Below, in pieces: positions 8,775-18,110 of a stretch of DNA of 64,000 nt. The notes under the pieces are model-generated. The model did no database searches. It had not been told where the DNA came from and worked only from the letters and a program-made list of their open reading frames with translations. Every line of letters starts with the position of its first letter. Positions within the stretch are counted from its first letter, which is position 1. Source of the stretch: CBDANW01 sp965197825 (GTDB lineage Bacteria; Acidobacteriota; Vicinamibacteria; Marinacidobacterales; DATDRI01); NCBI GenBank assembly GCA_965197825.1, contig CBDANW010000003.1, positions 930,001-994,000 of the forward strand, given 5' to 3'. The position numbers and the translations under genes are program-made.

Positions 8775-9040
8775 CATGGTCCAGGTGAGTGATTCTTGGA
8801 GCGAGAACGATTGTCCGTTGATTTGGACGTCGTGCTGAGACAATCTCTCGGCGCTCTCCTCTCGATCTTCAGCGGTTTCACCCCCTGGAAGCAAGATGGC
8901 TCTCGATGACACCGTCTCGCCTGGACGCGCTTGATAGGGAAGGCCCAGATAGATTTGGCCATAAGGCGTCTGGAACTTGGTACTCAGAAGCCCATCAAAA
9001 TCGGCGGTCGAAACTTCATAACCGTTCTCGGCGTTTGAAA
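8775..9040 (-). pseudogene. Secreted protein of unknown function, C-terminal part (split by IS256-A1)
   Basis: On the minus strand the frame reads SNAENGYEVSTADFDGLLS, KFQTPYGQIYLGLPYQARPG, ILLPGGETAEDREESAERLS and SLQESLTWTM. It is the continuation of the gene whose start lies at 10964: joining NPVSVS to NAENGYEV across IS256-A1 keeps the frame, and TTTCAAAC-like bases occur at both element edges (imperfect 8-bp target duplication). The C-terminal end is missing, replaced by the IS256 end fragment. I do not recognise the family. Confidence 0.6.
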
Positions 9041-10500
9041 GGGGATGTCCCGCCGGATGTTGAATTTGGGGTAGCGGCGGCTCCTTGGCCGGCCTAAGAA
9101 TAGGTCTGCCAATAAACCGTCTCCAGAGGGGGACAAGGAGCCACCAATGCCTAGGAAATCGAAGAAGCCAGTAAGAAAGCAAACGCACTCGCCTACGGGC
9201 AAGGTAGTTGGCCAAGTCGGTCAGATACTGCTACCGATGATAGCTGGGATCGCGGCCACGAAGGCGGATCTGACGGAATGGGTGTACGAGCAAGGACTGA
9301 CAGCTCTGCACCTACTGCTCAGAGAGGACGCCGAGGAGATCGCGGGGCTCAAGGGCAAGCACGAGAAGGAGCGAACTCATAACCACTGTGGGAGCACGAA
9401 CGGAGAGCTGAGCTTCGGTGGTCGTCGCATCCAAGTGTCGCGACCTCGAGTTCGCTCGAAGTCGGGCGAGGAGGCGTCGCTTCCACACTTCGAAGCCTTC
9501 CGCGAAGAAGACCCGCTTCCAGAGCGAGTGTTGAATCAGATCTTGGTGGGGGTATCGACCCGAAATTACGAATCGAGTCTGGACAAACCCGCGGCCAAGT
9601 TGAAGTCTCGTGGCACGAGTAAGAGTGCCGCCAGCCGTCACCTCGTGAGCCAGACGACTAAGAAGCTCGAGGAATACCTGTCTCGGCGGCTAGAGGAGTT
9701 CGAGCTTGCGGCACTGATGCTGGATGGCCTTGAGGTGGCCGGACAGACCGTCGTCGTAACTCTCGGTATCACAATAGATGGAACGAAGGTGCCCCTGGGT
9801 ATATGGCTGGGCTCGACGGAGAACTCTCGGGTGTGCACCGCGATGTTGCAGGACCTTCTCGAGCGAGGCTTGCGCGTCGATGAGTCGATTCTCTGCGTAG
9901 TGGACGGAGGCAAAGGCATCCGCAAGGCACTCGTCGACGTTTTGGGGGACCTCGCGGTCATCCAAAGGTGCCAGATCCATAAACTCCAGAATCTTCGTTC
10001 GTACCTTCCCAAGTCTCGTCACGCCTACGTGCTCCAGACGATGAAGGAAGCCTACAAGTGCAAGAGTGCCGACAAGGCGCGCAAGCGACTTCAGGCATTG
10101 GTGTCGTGGCTCGAGCGAAACGGCTACGACGAAGCTGCCGGAAGCCTTCGTGAAGGGATGGAAGAGACACTCACGGTCGTGAAGCTCGCGCTGCCCGCCT
10201 TACTTCGCCAGTCTCTTGCCACGACGAACGCCATTGAGAATCTCAACGGAACCATTCGCAGAGTATCGAGAAACGTCAAGCGTTGGTAGAGTCCTTCCAT
10301 GGTTCGCCGATGGACCGCTCTTGGCGTCGTCACCGCGCAGAAAAAGTTCCGGCGTATCAAAGGCTATCGCCATATGGGCGCTCTCGTTCACGCGCTTAGA
10401 AGCAAACAGAAATCTCTTGACAGCGATGAGTTTGCTGCCTAAGAGTATTCACAGGTGCCGCCGCTACCCGACCAAATTCAACAGCGGCCGGGACATCCCC
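9041..10500 (+). mobile_element. IS256-family element, type A copy 1
   Basis: The ends are GGGGATGTCCCGCCGGATG (9041) and its imperfect inverted copy CAGCGGCCGGGACATCCCC (10500). The similarity extends about 45 bp inward (TTGAATTTGG..GGGTAGCGGCGG). The single transposase gene occupies 9147-10442. The flanks GTTTGAAA / GGTTGAAA look like a decayed target duplication inside a secreted-protein gene on the other strand. Confidence 0.9.
9147..10442 (+). pseudogene. IS256-family transposase interrupted by one in-frame UAG
   Basis: The N-terminal 380 codons carry the mutator-type DDE triad: ALMLDGLEVAG, ILCVVDGGKGIRKAL and TTNAIENLNGTIRR. A TAG at 10287-10289 follows NVKRW; the same frame then continues with SPSMVRRWTALGVVTAQKKF and KGYRHMGALVHALRSKQ to a TAA at 10440-10442. 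Without the TAG it would be 431 residues, normal for IS256. The identical TAG is present in copy A2. Truncation after NVKRW removes the C-terminal helix segment, so activity without readthrough is doubtful. SD is AGGAG at about 9136. Confidence 0.9.
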
Positions 10501-10501
10501 G

Positions 10502-10964
10502 GTTGAAACGCTGACCGGGTTATACCGATTGAGAGGCGCGTCGTTGGGCTGGAGGACACCGCGCCCGAAGTCCGCGGTGAAGCTTGCCAAGGCTTCCGCC
10601 TCGACAGTGATGTCTTCCTGGATTCTCCTTCCAGTAAATTCCGTCACAACCGTGTACCGGCCCTCCTCGAGGGGAATAAAGGCGACTCCACTCTTGTCAG
10701 TGTCCTCCTCGGCCACCACGTCCTCATTCTGAAGGATCGTGATGGTCACCTGGACAACTTGCTGGGTGTCCTGTATGGCTGCTACACGGACTGCGCCGAT
10801 CACCGCTTGGACCGGAGCAGGGAATGCGAGCGCCGCGAGCAGGATGAGAGCGACCACGGTGGCGGTTCGGCCAGCGAGAGTCCGAACCAGATCGTGTCGA
10901 CTGTCGGCGAGTGATGCCGGCCCAGTGAACTGGGCGCTATGCAAGGAGTTGACCCTCTCATCAT
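10502..10964 (-). pseudogene. Secreted protein of unknown function, N-terminal part (split by IS256-A1)
   Basis: A strong SD (AGGAG) precedes ATGATG at 10964/10961, but that frame leaves the signal peptide. The protein-like frame gives a hydrophobic segment (TATVVALILLAALAFPAPVQA) followed by VRVAAIQDTQQVVQVTITIL, VAFIPLEEGRYTVVTEFTG and AEALASFTADFGRGV. A frameshift near the start, or a TTG start at 10944, must be assumed. The VTITILQ..GVAFIPLEEGRYTV pattern suggests a carboxypeptidase-regulatory or PEGA-like beta-sandwich. It continues at 9040 beyond the IS element. Confidence 0.6.
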
Positions 10965-11109
10965 GGTTCTCCTTTCTCAGGATGTTACGGGAGCGATGTC
11001 GCGGAGCATACCAGTGGCCCGTCGGCGACGTCAAAGGGAAGCATCCGCCACTATCGGGGGGATTCTTGGGGGGCGTCGCTGGAGGAAGGACGACGGGCGC
11101 TTCTGACCA

Positions 11110-11147
11110 AGAAAAAAGCCCCGCCGCCCAATCTGGACGGCGGGGTC
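11110..11147 (-). terminator. Intrinsic terminator of the cold-shock gene
   Basis: On the minus strand CCCCGCCGTCC and GGGCGGCGGGG form a strong GC stem followed by CTTTTTTC. It lies about 30 bases past the cold-shock stop codon. Confidence 0.9.
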
Positions 11148-11175
11148 TCGATGGTTGAAAAAAGTCGGCCGCCGT

Positions 11176-11376
11176 TTAGGCAGGCTTTACGTTCGCGGCT
11201 TGGGGGCCTTTCGGACCCTGCGTTACCTCAAACTCGACTGCTTGACCCTCTTGGAGCGAACGGAAACCGTCGCCCGCAATCGCTGAAAAGTGAACAAAAA
11301 CGTCAGGGCCGTCTTCACGCTGAATGAAGCCGAAGCCCTTGCTGTCGTTGAACCACTTCACGGTACCAGTTGCCAT
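11176..11376 (-). CDS. csp: Cold-shock (CspA-family) RNA-binding protein
   Basis: The 66-residue protein MATGTVKWFNDSKGFGFIQR has RNP1 (KGFGFIQ) and RNP2 (VFVHFSAI) and ends GPKGPQAANVKP, exactly the single OB-fold cold-shock domain. It binds single-stranded RNA/DNA and melts secondary structure. ATG 11376 is chosen because of the canonical length and a strong SD (AAAGGAGG, about 10 bases upstream). The long leader contains a promoter-like sequence at 11536-11565 and an intrinsic terminator-like hairpin at 11451-11487, suggesting control by premature termination. Intact and monocistronic with its own terminator. Confidence 0.97.
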   Translation of the reverse strand: MATGTVKWFNDSKGFGFIQREDGPDVFVHFSAIAGDGFRSLQEGQAVEFEVTQGPKGPQAANVKPA

Positions 11377-11450
11377 GCGTGGTCTACCTCCTTTCTTTCG
11401 TAGATCACCGACCAGGTCGGGGTAAGGTGTAGACTCTGCGCTGACAAACG

Positions 11451-11487
11451 AAAAAAGCCACAGGGTCTCTTGTCTCTCCCTGTGGCG
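11451..11487 (-). terminator. Terminator-like hairpin in the cold-shock leader (possible attenuator)
   Basis: On the minus strand GCCACAGGG pairs with CCCTGTGGC across an AGAGACAAGAGA loop and is followed by TTTTTTCG. It lies 75 bases upstream of the cold-shock ATG and about 55-90 bases downstream of the promoter-like sequence. No separate gene lies between promoter and hairpin, so either a small RNA ends here or the hairpin attenuates csp transcription. Confidence 0.75.
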
Positions 11488-11535
11488 CCTAATCGCTTTC
11501 CTAATCAAGAAGAAAAACTACACTTTACAAAAAGA

Positions 11536-11565
11536 ACGATAGCACGGATGGAGCGAGAACGTCAA
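11536..11565 (-). promoter_or_regulatory. Candidate sigma70 promoter of the cold-shock transcript
   Basis: On the minus strand TTGACG (11565-11560) and TATCGT (11541-11536) are separated by 18 bases. It is the best match upstream of the leader hairpin; strength is not tested. Confidence 0.5.
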
Positions 11566-11756
11566 CTCAAGTCTTCCAGCGGAGCCGGGGGGCAGGTTGG
11601 GGGCCCCTAAGGGCCTTGGGCTGGTGCTAGCTCGTACGCGTGGGTGATGGCAGGCCGGATTCTGTGGGGCCCCCCGGGGCAGGCTCTTGCTCCGGTGGAT
11701 TCAGTTCTCTATGATCCGCCGGTGCCCAAGGCCTGGTGTCTTTCAAGGAGATTGAC

Positions 11757-13423
11757 ATGTCTACAAGAATCCATTTGTTGTTGACGGTGCTCTTTGTGCT
11801 TCCGTTGGCGTTCGCCTCATGCGCGGATACGACCGACGTTGAAGAGCCTACCAACACCGCGGAAACCGCTGACGTCGTGGGGGATGTGCGGTTCGAGACG
11901 TCCTGCGCCGAAGAGATCCAGGGGGCCTTCGACACTGCCGTCGCAACGCTCCACTCGTTCGAGTTCGACGAGGCACGCGGCATGTTCGAGGCGATTCGCG
12001 TCCGAGAACCCCGGCTGTGCAGCGGCTGTATGGGGTGTGGCCATGACGTATTATCACCCCCTGTGGGCGCCGCCCACGGAGGAAGAGCTCAGGTTGGGTG
12101 CGGAAGCGGTGGAGAGAGCAAGGAGCATGGAGACGACGGAGCGGGAGGCGCTCTACATCGAGGCGATTGGAGCTTTTTTCGATAATGCTGCGGGCGTTCT
12201 TCACCGGGAACGTGCCATCCGCTACGAGAGCGCGATGGCCGAGGTGAACGCCCAGAACCCGGACGATAAGGAAGGCGAGATCTTCTATGCCCTTGCCATC
12301 CTCAGCAATGCCGACCCGACCGATAAGACGTACGCTGTGCAGAAGCGGACGGGCGCCATGCTCGAGCCGCTTTTTGTCGACATGCCAAACCATCCGGGCT
12401 TGGCGCACTACATCATCCACAGCTACGACTATCCGTCTCTCGCCGAGCGCGCGGTCGAGGCCGCTCACCGCTATCTCGACATCGCTAGATCGATGCCCCA
12501 CGCGCTACACATGTCGGGACACATCTTCACCCAATTGGGAATGTGGGATGACTCTATTGGCGCCAACATCCGCTCGGCTGAAGCGGCGCGAGCGCGCGGA
12601 GAGCGCTTCGGTATGGCACAGGCCCAAATGAACGAGATACATGCTTTGGACTACCTCAGTCTATGCCTACTTGCAGAAGGGACAGGACGACGACGCGGGG
12701 CGAATCGTCGAGGATATCGACTCGACAAGCGATATGAACTGGCGCTACGGTGTCGTGAGCTTCAACGCAGGCGCCGCCCCGGCGCGATATGCGATGGAGA
12801 GGCAAGATTGGGAAGCGGCTGCGTCGCTCGAGCCGCGCGATGCTGCCGACCAGGCGGGTGGGGGCGACTGGGTTAGGGGCTCCGTCGCGTTGCGCTACTG
12901 GGCGCGCGCGGTAGGCGCAGCTCGCAGCGGGCAAATCGAACAGGCTGAGCGCGACCTGGTCGAGCTCGAGAGGTTGGCAAGCGAGATGCAAAGCGCTGAG
13001 ACAGTTTGGGGGCGTAACACGAGCGAGGTCTTGCGACTTCAAGCAACGGCATGGCTGGCTCTGGCGAAGGACGAACCGGAGCGTGCCTTGGAGCTCATGC
13101 GATCCGCGACCGAACTGGAGGACGAGACCGACAAGAGCGGCCTGAGCCCGGGCCGCGTCCTTCCTGCGACACGAGCAACTGGGGGACATGCTGGCCGAGT
13201 TGGGGCACCCGCAAGAGGCGCTGGCCGAATACGAAGCCTCGCTTGGCCAAGTGCCACGGCGCTTCAATAGGCTATGTCGGAGCGGCCCCGAGCAGCGCAG
13301 GCTGTCGGAGAGCCGGAGGTAGCGCGCGGCTACTTCGAGCAGCTATTGGAACTGGCAGCCGAGGATAGCACTCGTGCCGAGTTGGGCGAGGCGCGAGAGG
13401 TCACCAGTGCACCGCCGTCGTAG
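11757..13423 (+). pseudogene. Exported TPR-repeat protein (several frameshifts)
   Basis: A lipoprotein-like signal (MSTRIHLLLTVLFVLPLAFASC) follows AAGGAG. The text runs EEIQGAFDTAVATLHSFEFDEARGMFEAI, then shifts frame near 12020 to AVWGVAMTYYHPLWAPPTEEEL and LAHYIIHSYDYPSLAERAVEAAHRY, again near 12650 to SVYAYLQKGQDDDAGRIVEDI, and near 13150 and 13270 to QLGDMLAELGHPQEALAEYEASLG and GYFEQLLELAAED. The helical pairs and the ALAEYEASL unit are TPR-like. At least four indels in different parts argue for decay rather than one sequencing error. Confidence 0.85.
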
Positions 13424-13517
13424 ATTCAAACGAGAACCTTTGAACCCGGTAGACGATTGGCAGCGGCCACGCCTGCAGTCTTGTGCTCGCTTCCTATAAC
13501 GGGAGAGGAGGAAAGTG

Positions 13518-14717
13518 ATGCGAATCGCCATTCTTGCGGTCCTGATCATTGCATGCTCGTCAGCGGCGTCAGCTCAGGACCCGTGGGAGGGCACGAAGAT
13601 CTTCCAGGCTAGCCAGATCCTGGCGCCGGGGGAGAGGAACGGACCTCATCACACCGTGGAAGACGAAGTTCCCACCGAGGGCTTCTACTTCGCGTTCACG
13701 CTCCACACCGACTTCGGCGACCTGACTCCTCTAGGAGGGGATCTGCTGAACAAGCGGATCCGGGAGACCAACGCTCTCGAGGCCCTCCACGAGGTCTCGA
13801 AGACAGAGGTCTTCCTCGAGGCCGCCGGGCGCTCACTCGAGTCGGTGGGAAAGAGTATGGTGAACGTGGTCAAGGATCCAGAAGGTACGGCCCAAGGTCT
13901 TGGTGGAGGCATCAAGCGCTTTGGCGTCAACCTAGGCCGCAAGACGCAGCGCGCGGCAGAAGAGGTCACTGGCGACGACGAAGAAGAGCAATCGACGACG
14001 GGCACGGCGGAGAGTGTGGCGAATGCGGTCCTCGGTGTGAACAAGGCCGCTCGGGTATGGGCGGAGAAGCTGCAGGTTGATCCCTACAGCCGGAATCCGA
14101 TCCTTCAGAAGACGCTCGTCGAGGTCGCCAAGCTCGACGCCGCGGGCGGGATTGCGGCGAAGGTGGCGGTGCCCATCCCGACGGTAGTCAGCGCGACCTC
14201 GTCCGTGAGTGGCCTCGTCTGGGGTAAGGACCCCGAGGAGCTTCGAAAGAACAACGAGGTCTGGCTCCGGGAGCTGGGTGTTTCGGACGAGCTCGCGAAC
14301 GAGTTCTTTTGGAACAGAAACTTCACCTTGACCGATCAGACCCGCTTCGTCGCCGCGCTCCAGTCGGTGAAGACGACGGGGCTGGCCGACTACGTCGACG
14401 CAGCCCGAGGCGCGACGACCCCGCGCGAGGCCCTCTTTTACGTCGAGAGCGCGGAGATGCTGCAGCGCCAACACTCCGCGTTGCCGGCGCAGGAGGTGCT
14501 CACTGATTCCCGCGCCATGGTCGCAACGGTGTCGGGCGTGGCGATGGTACTGCTCCCCCTCGACTATCTGGCCTGGACGGAACACGTCTCGGAGGCGAGC
14601 AGCGAGATCGCGGAGCGGGCAACAAAGGAGCTGGGAGCAAGCGGGCTCGAGAGGCACCTGACGGGTCAGGCCTCGGAGCGGGCCGCCAGGAGCTGGAGGC
14701 GTTGGGTTGGAGTCTAA
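13518..14717 (+). CDS. Secreted protein of unknown function
   Basis: ATG 13518 follows an excellent SD (GGAGAGGAGGAAA). A cleavable signal peptide (MRIAILAVLIIACSSAASAQ) is followed by a 380-residue mature part without membrane helices except a weak one near residue 335 (VATVSGVAMVLLPLDYLAW). A charged, acidic linker (TGDDEEEQSTTGTAES) occurs around residue 155. A central stretch (KNNEVWLRELGVSDELANEFFWN) looks helical. I recognise no catalytic motif. The frame is intact, unlike the upstream TPR gene, and 88 bases separate it from the methyltransferase gene on the same strand. Confidence 0.8.
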   Translation: MRIAILAVLIIACSSAASAQDPWEGTKIFQASQILAPGERNGPHHTVEDEVPTEGFYFAFTLHTDFGDLTPLGGDLLNKRIRETNALEALHEVSKTEVFLEAAGRSLESVGKSMVNVVKDPEGTAQGLGGGIKRFGVNLGRKTQRAAEEVTGDDEEEQSTTGTAESVANAVLGVNKAARVWAEKLQVDPYSRNPILQKTLVEVAKLDAAGGIAAKVAVPIPTVVSATSSVSGLVWGKDPEELRKNNEVWLRELGVSDELANEFFWNRNFTLTDQTRFVAALQSVKTTGLADYVDAARGATTPREALFYVESAEMLQRQHSALPAQEVLTDSRAMVATVSGVAMVLLPLDYLAWTEHVSEASSEIAERATKELGASGLERHLTGQASERAARSWRRWVGV

Positions 14718-14806
14718 GCGAGCGGGTTCCCTCCGGCGCATTCGCGGGGACCGCCGGCAAATAGCTTTGCCACGCGACGCGACACTCGTCTAGAGAAAGA
14801 AATTCT

Positions 14807-15445
14807 ATGCGTTCCCTCATGCTCGCCTGTAGTCTCGTACTCGGCGTGCAAAGCGTCTTCCTTGTACTTGAGACGGCCGGGCAAAACAAAACAGTCCGCC
14901 TCGAGGGCGACGGTCGACTTGGACCGGAAGCGGATGAGCACCGCCGGGTCTCGTCGGCGTATGGGTGGGAAGGCACTCCTCACTCCGTGATCCCCAAAAT
15001 GATCGAGCTGGCGGCGGTGAACGAGGACGATGTGGTGTACGAGCCGGGGTGCGGGGATGCCCGGATTGTCATCGCCGCAGTTCAAGCGGGAGCCAAGAAG
15101 GGACTCGGCGTCGACATCGATCCGGATCTGGCCGAAGTGTGTTACGCGCGTGTGAAGGCCGCCGGACTAGAGGACAAGATCGAGATCTACTGGGGCAACG
15201 CGCTGGGCATCGACATGTCCGAAACCACCGTTGTGTTCCTGTTCATGGGGAAGGCCTTCAACATGGTGATGCGGCCGATGCTCTGGGAACAGCTCGCGGT
15301 CGGCTCACGGGTCGTGTCCAACGATTTTCCGATGGGGGACTGGGAGCCGGATAAGACAGTTCGCGTGGAGACCCCCGAGCGGACCTATGTCCTTTACTTG
15401 TGGACGATCACTCCTGAGATCAAAGAGAGGTCGTCCGGGGGATAG
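14807..15445 (+). CDS. Class I SAM-dependent methyltransferase with signal-like N-terminus
   Basis: Motif I is clear (VVYEPGCGDARIVIAAV), followed by the acidic residue of motif II (GLGVDIDPDLAEV) and a motif IV-like stretch (ETTVVFLFMGKAF); together these form a Rossmann methyltransferase core of normal size (212 residues). The N-terminus (MRSLMLACSLVLGVQSVFLVL) looks like a signal peptide, unusual for an enzyme needing SAM. The VYEPGCGDARIV + FLFMGKAFNMVMRP pattern resembles small DOT1/PCMT-like proteins found as exported or membrane-anchored forms. Substrate unknown. It is intact; the start is the first ATG, after a weak purine-rich site (AGAGAAAGA). Confidence 0.85.
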   Translation: MRSLMLACSLVLGVQSVFLVLETAGQNKTVRLEGDGRLGPEADEHRRVSSAYGWEGTPHSVIPKMIELAAVNEDDVVYEPGCGDARIVIAAVQAGAKKGLGVDIDPDLAEVCYARVKAAGLEDKIEIYWGNALGIDMSETTVVFLFMGKAFNMVMRPMLWEQLAVGSRVVSNDFPMGDWEPDKTVRVETPERTYVLYLWTITPEIKERSSGG

Positions 15446-15480
15446 CCGCACCAGGCGTCAAACGAGCAGGCTCCCCCGAT

Positions 15481-16592
15481 CTAACGCGACGACGGTCCCC
15501 AGCCGCTTTCGGTCTTGAAGGGGTTCGTCAGCGTGCCAAGCCCCTCGTAGGAGCAAATCTGGATGTCTCCGTCGACCATGAAACGCCCAAAGCCACCGTG
15601 GGAGCCAGGAGGCGTGCCCATGGCGATCACCGTACCGACCGGAACGGTCAAGAGGTTGGAAAGATACGCCCCTAACTCGTACACGCTGTGCCACGCCTGA
15701 GCCGTGCTGGAGTTCTGCACCAGCTCGCCGCCGACGGTCATTTTCAGGCGCATGTTCAGAGGATCGACAAACTCCTGCGGGACGAGGAACGGGCCAATGG
15801 GTTTTTGGCTGGCCTTCCCCTTGCGCAAGAGAAAGTCTACAAAGGGCACTTCGTCGGCCCCCCGCCCTTGGCGATCGGAGATATCATTGGTGTTGGTATA
15901 CCCGAACATGTAGTTCTTCACCTTGTCCACCGGTACGCGCCGCATGGGTCTGCCGACCACGCCGATAAGCTCGCACTCGTACTCGTATTGGTTGCTCTCG
16001 TCGAAATGGAAATTGATGACCTGGTCACCGTCACCAATGAAAACCTCCGGCGTGTTGGGAATCATGAAGACGCGGGGATTGACCGGTCGATCGTCATCGG
16101 GGGGCGCTCCCACCAGCCGGGTATCGACGGCGCCGGCGGGCGCGGCTCCACCGGCTCGGGCGTGTTGAGGACCCGTCGGTAGTTGGCAAACCCGTACATG
16201 GCCATCCGCGGCACGAACGGCGCGAGCACGTCAACGGCGGTGTAGTCGTGGATATAGGCCGGCCGGTTGCTGTCGATCATGGGCCCGACGTGAGCGACGA
16301 TTTGCTTGATCTTGGGCCCCGCGGTTTCCCACTGTTCGACGATGGACATCACGTCGTTGGGAATCCCCGTCTGGTTGACCGCCTGGGCCGCGGCGGGAAG
16401 CTCCACGACGACGCCGCCGATCTCCTGCGGCTCCGTGGGATATCGCATAACCAACCCCACAAACGTGCTGTTCTGGTAGCTGAACTTTCCGATCCCAAAC
16501 CGCTCGCCCGCGGTCTGCGCCTACGCAGTGGTGGACGAACACATCACCGCGAGTGGGATGGCGACGATGAACGCCAACATAGTCTTCCTCAT
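15481..16592 (-). pseudogene. FAH-family hydrolase, tandem copy 1 (stop in signal peptide, frameshift)
   Basis: Same layout as copies 2 and 3: SD AGGAGG, ATG 16592, signal peptide (MRKTMLAFIVAIPLAVMCSS), but a TAG codon ends it right before AQTAGERFGIGKFSYQ. Downstream the frame is open to WERPP, where one base is lost near 16110; the rest (DRPVNPRVFMIPNTPEVFIG, YEYECELIGVVGRPM, FGYTNTNDISDRQGR, VAMGTPPGSHGGFGRFMV) is intact to 15481. Metal-binding E/D residues of the FAH fold are still present. It is probably a decaying copy of a gene retained in two functional versions. Confidence 0.85.
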
Positions 16593-16622
16593 CGATTCCT
16601 CCTTTGATGGTTCTACGCCAGG

Positions 16623-16652
16623 GGCGTATCACGACCAGCGACCCAGAGTCAA
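16623..16652 (-). promoter_or_regulatory. Promoter-like sequence upstream of FAH copy 1
   Basis: On the minus strand TTGACT and TACGCC are separated by 18 bases; the same TTGAC..TACGCC layout precedes copy 2. Confidence 0.45.
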
Positions 16653-16792
16653 GGAATGTGCCAACGTTCGACGTTGATGTTGGATGAGCAGAGACAAAAG
16701 TCGGGAGGGAAGTGGCCGTGCAGTGCCGTGCACCGGCGTCACCCAGAGCGCAGCACCGCCAGCCTCAAACTACGGCGCCTGCCCCGTCCGTT

Positions 16793-17902
16793 CTAACGCG
16801 ACGTGCCCGCCGGCATCTCCGTCTTGAGAGGGTTGGTCAGCGTGCCAAGCCCTTCGTACGAACAAATCTGTATGTCGCCGTCCACCATGAAGCGCCCGAG
16901 ACCACCGTGGGAGCCGGGAGGCGTGCCGAGGGCGATCACCGTACCGACCGGAACGGTGAGCAGGTTGGAAAGATACGCCCCCAACTCGTACATACTGTGC
17001 CACGCTTGACTCGTGTGGGAGTCCTGCACGAGCTCGCCGCCGACCGTCATCTTCAGCGCCATGTTCAGAGGATCGGCAAACTCCTGTGGGACGATGAACG
17101 GACCAATGGGTTTCGAGGTGTCCTTCCCCTTCATGGTGATGAAGTCTATGCGCCACTCGTCGGGCTGACGGCCCTGGCGATCGGAGATGTCATTGGTGTT
17201 CGTGTACCCGAACATGTAGTTCTTCACCTCGTCGACCGGTACGCGCCGCATCGGCTTGCCGACCACGCCGAGAAGCTCACACTCGTACTCGTACTGGTTG
17301 CGCTTGTCCCCATGCCAATTGATGACCGGCTCACCGTCGCCGATAAAAACCTCCGCGGTGTTGGGAATCATGAAGACGCGGGGATTGACCGGTCGATCGT
17401 CGTCAGGGGAGCGCTCCCACAAGCCCGGTATCGAGGGGCCCGGCGGGCGGTCTACCGGGTCGGGCGTGTTGAGTACCGCTCGGAAGTTGCCGAACCCGTA
17501 CAGTGCCATCCGCGGCACGAGCGGCGCCAGCACGTCCACGGCCGTGTAGTCGTGGATATAGGCCGGCCGGTTGTTGTCGATCATCGGCCCGACGTGGGCA
17601 ACGACCTGCTTGATCCTAGGCCCCACGATCTCCCACTGTTCGATAATGGACATCACATCGTTGGGAATCCCTGTCTGGTTGGCCGCTTCGGTCGCGGCGG
17701 CAAGCTCCACAACCACACCGCCGATCTCCTGCAGCTCGGTGGGATAGCGCATGGCCAGACCCACAAAGGTGCTGTCCTGATAACTGAACATCCCGATCCC
17801 GAACCGCTCGCCCGCCGCCTGCGCCTGCGCCGGCACGGTGATCGCTGAACACATCACCGCAAGAACGATGGCGACAATGAACGCCGACATAGTCTTCCTC
17901 AT
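16793..17902 (-). CDS. Exported fumarylacetoacetate-hydrolase (FAH) family protein, copy 2
   Basis: The 369-residue protein opens with a signal peptide (MRKTMSAFIVAIVLAVMCSA..PAQAQA). The C-terminal two thirds is an FAH fold: YEYECELLGVVGKPMRRV carries the E-x-E metal ligands, FGYTNTNDISDRQGR the Asp ligand, then DTSKPIGPFIVPQEF, VPVGTVIALGTPPGSHGG and EGLGTLTNP. Family members cleave or hydrate C-C bonds of diketo or keto-enol acids with Mg2+ or Mn2+. Export is unusual for this fold, and the substrate cannot be told. ATG 17902 follows AGGAGGAACCG. It is the middle of three tandem paralogues, each with its own promoter-like sequence. Confidence 0.88.
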   Translation of the reverse strand: MRKTMSAFIVAIVLAVMCSAITVPAQAQAAGERFGIGMFSYQDSTFVGLAMRYPTELQEIGGVVVELAAATEAANQTGIPNDVMSIIEQWEIVGPRIKQVVAHVGPMIDNNRPAYIHDYTAVDVLAPLVPRMALYGFGNFRAVLNTPDPVDRPPGPSIPGLWERSPDDDRPVNPRVFMIPNTAEVFIGDGEPVINWHGDKRNQYEYECELLGVVGKPMRRVPVDEVKNYMFGYTNTNDISDRQGRQPDEWRIDFITMKGKDTSKPIGPFIVPQEFADPLNMALKMTVGGELVQDSHTSQAWHSMYELGAYLSNLLTVPVGTVIALGTPPGSHGGLGRFMVDGDIQICSYEGLGTLTNPLKTEMPAGTSR

Positions 17903-17960
17903 CGGTTCCTCCTTTGGCTACCCCACGCCAGACAGGGCTCTCAGCATGCGTGATTCATGT

Positions 17961-17989
17961 GGCGTACCACGACCTGCGACTCCTGTCAA
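17961..17989 (-). promoter_or_regulatory. Promoter-like sequence upstream of FAH copy 2
   Basis: On the minus strand a perfect TTGACA (17989-17984) and TACGCC (17966-17961) are 17 bases apart, about 60 bases before the ATG. Confidence 0.55.
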
Positions 17990-18110
17990 GAGACGCCAAG
18001 GGATTAGTCCAATCGCAGAAAGGAAGGCGGCAGGGAAGGAATCATGCCGTGCTGTGCACTGACGTCACTCCAGCGCACAGCACGGCCAAAGGCAAGTACT
18101 CGAGTACGTT

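Noticed and set aside
16712..17848. Long plus-strand frames (up to 415 codons) over the FAH genes
   Set aside because: They are antisense to FAH copies 2 and 3; the composition is Arg/His/Val-rich with no family resemblance, and the minus strand has SDs, signal peptides and FAH motifs. The frames exist because of the GC-rich codon pattern.
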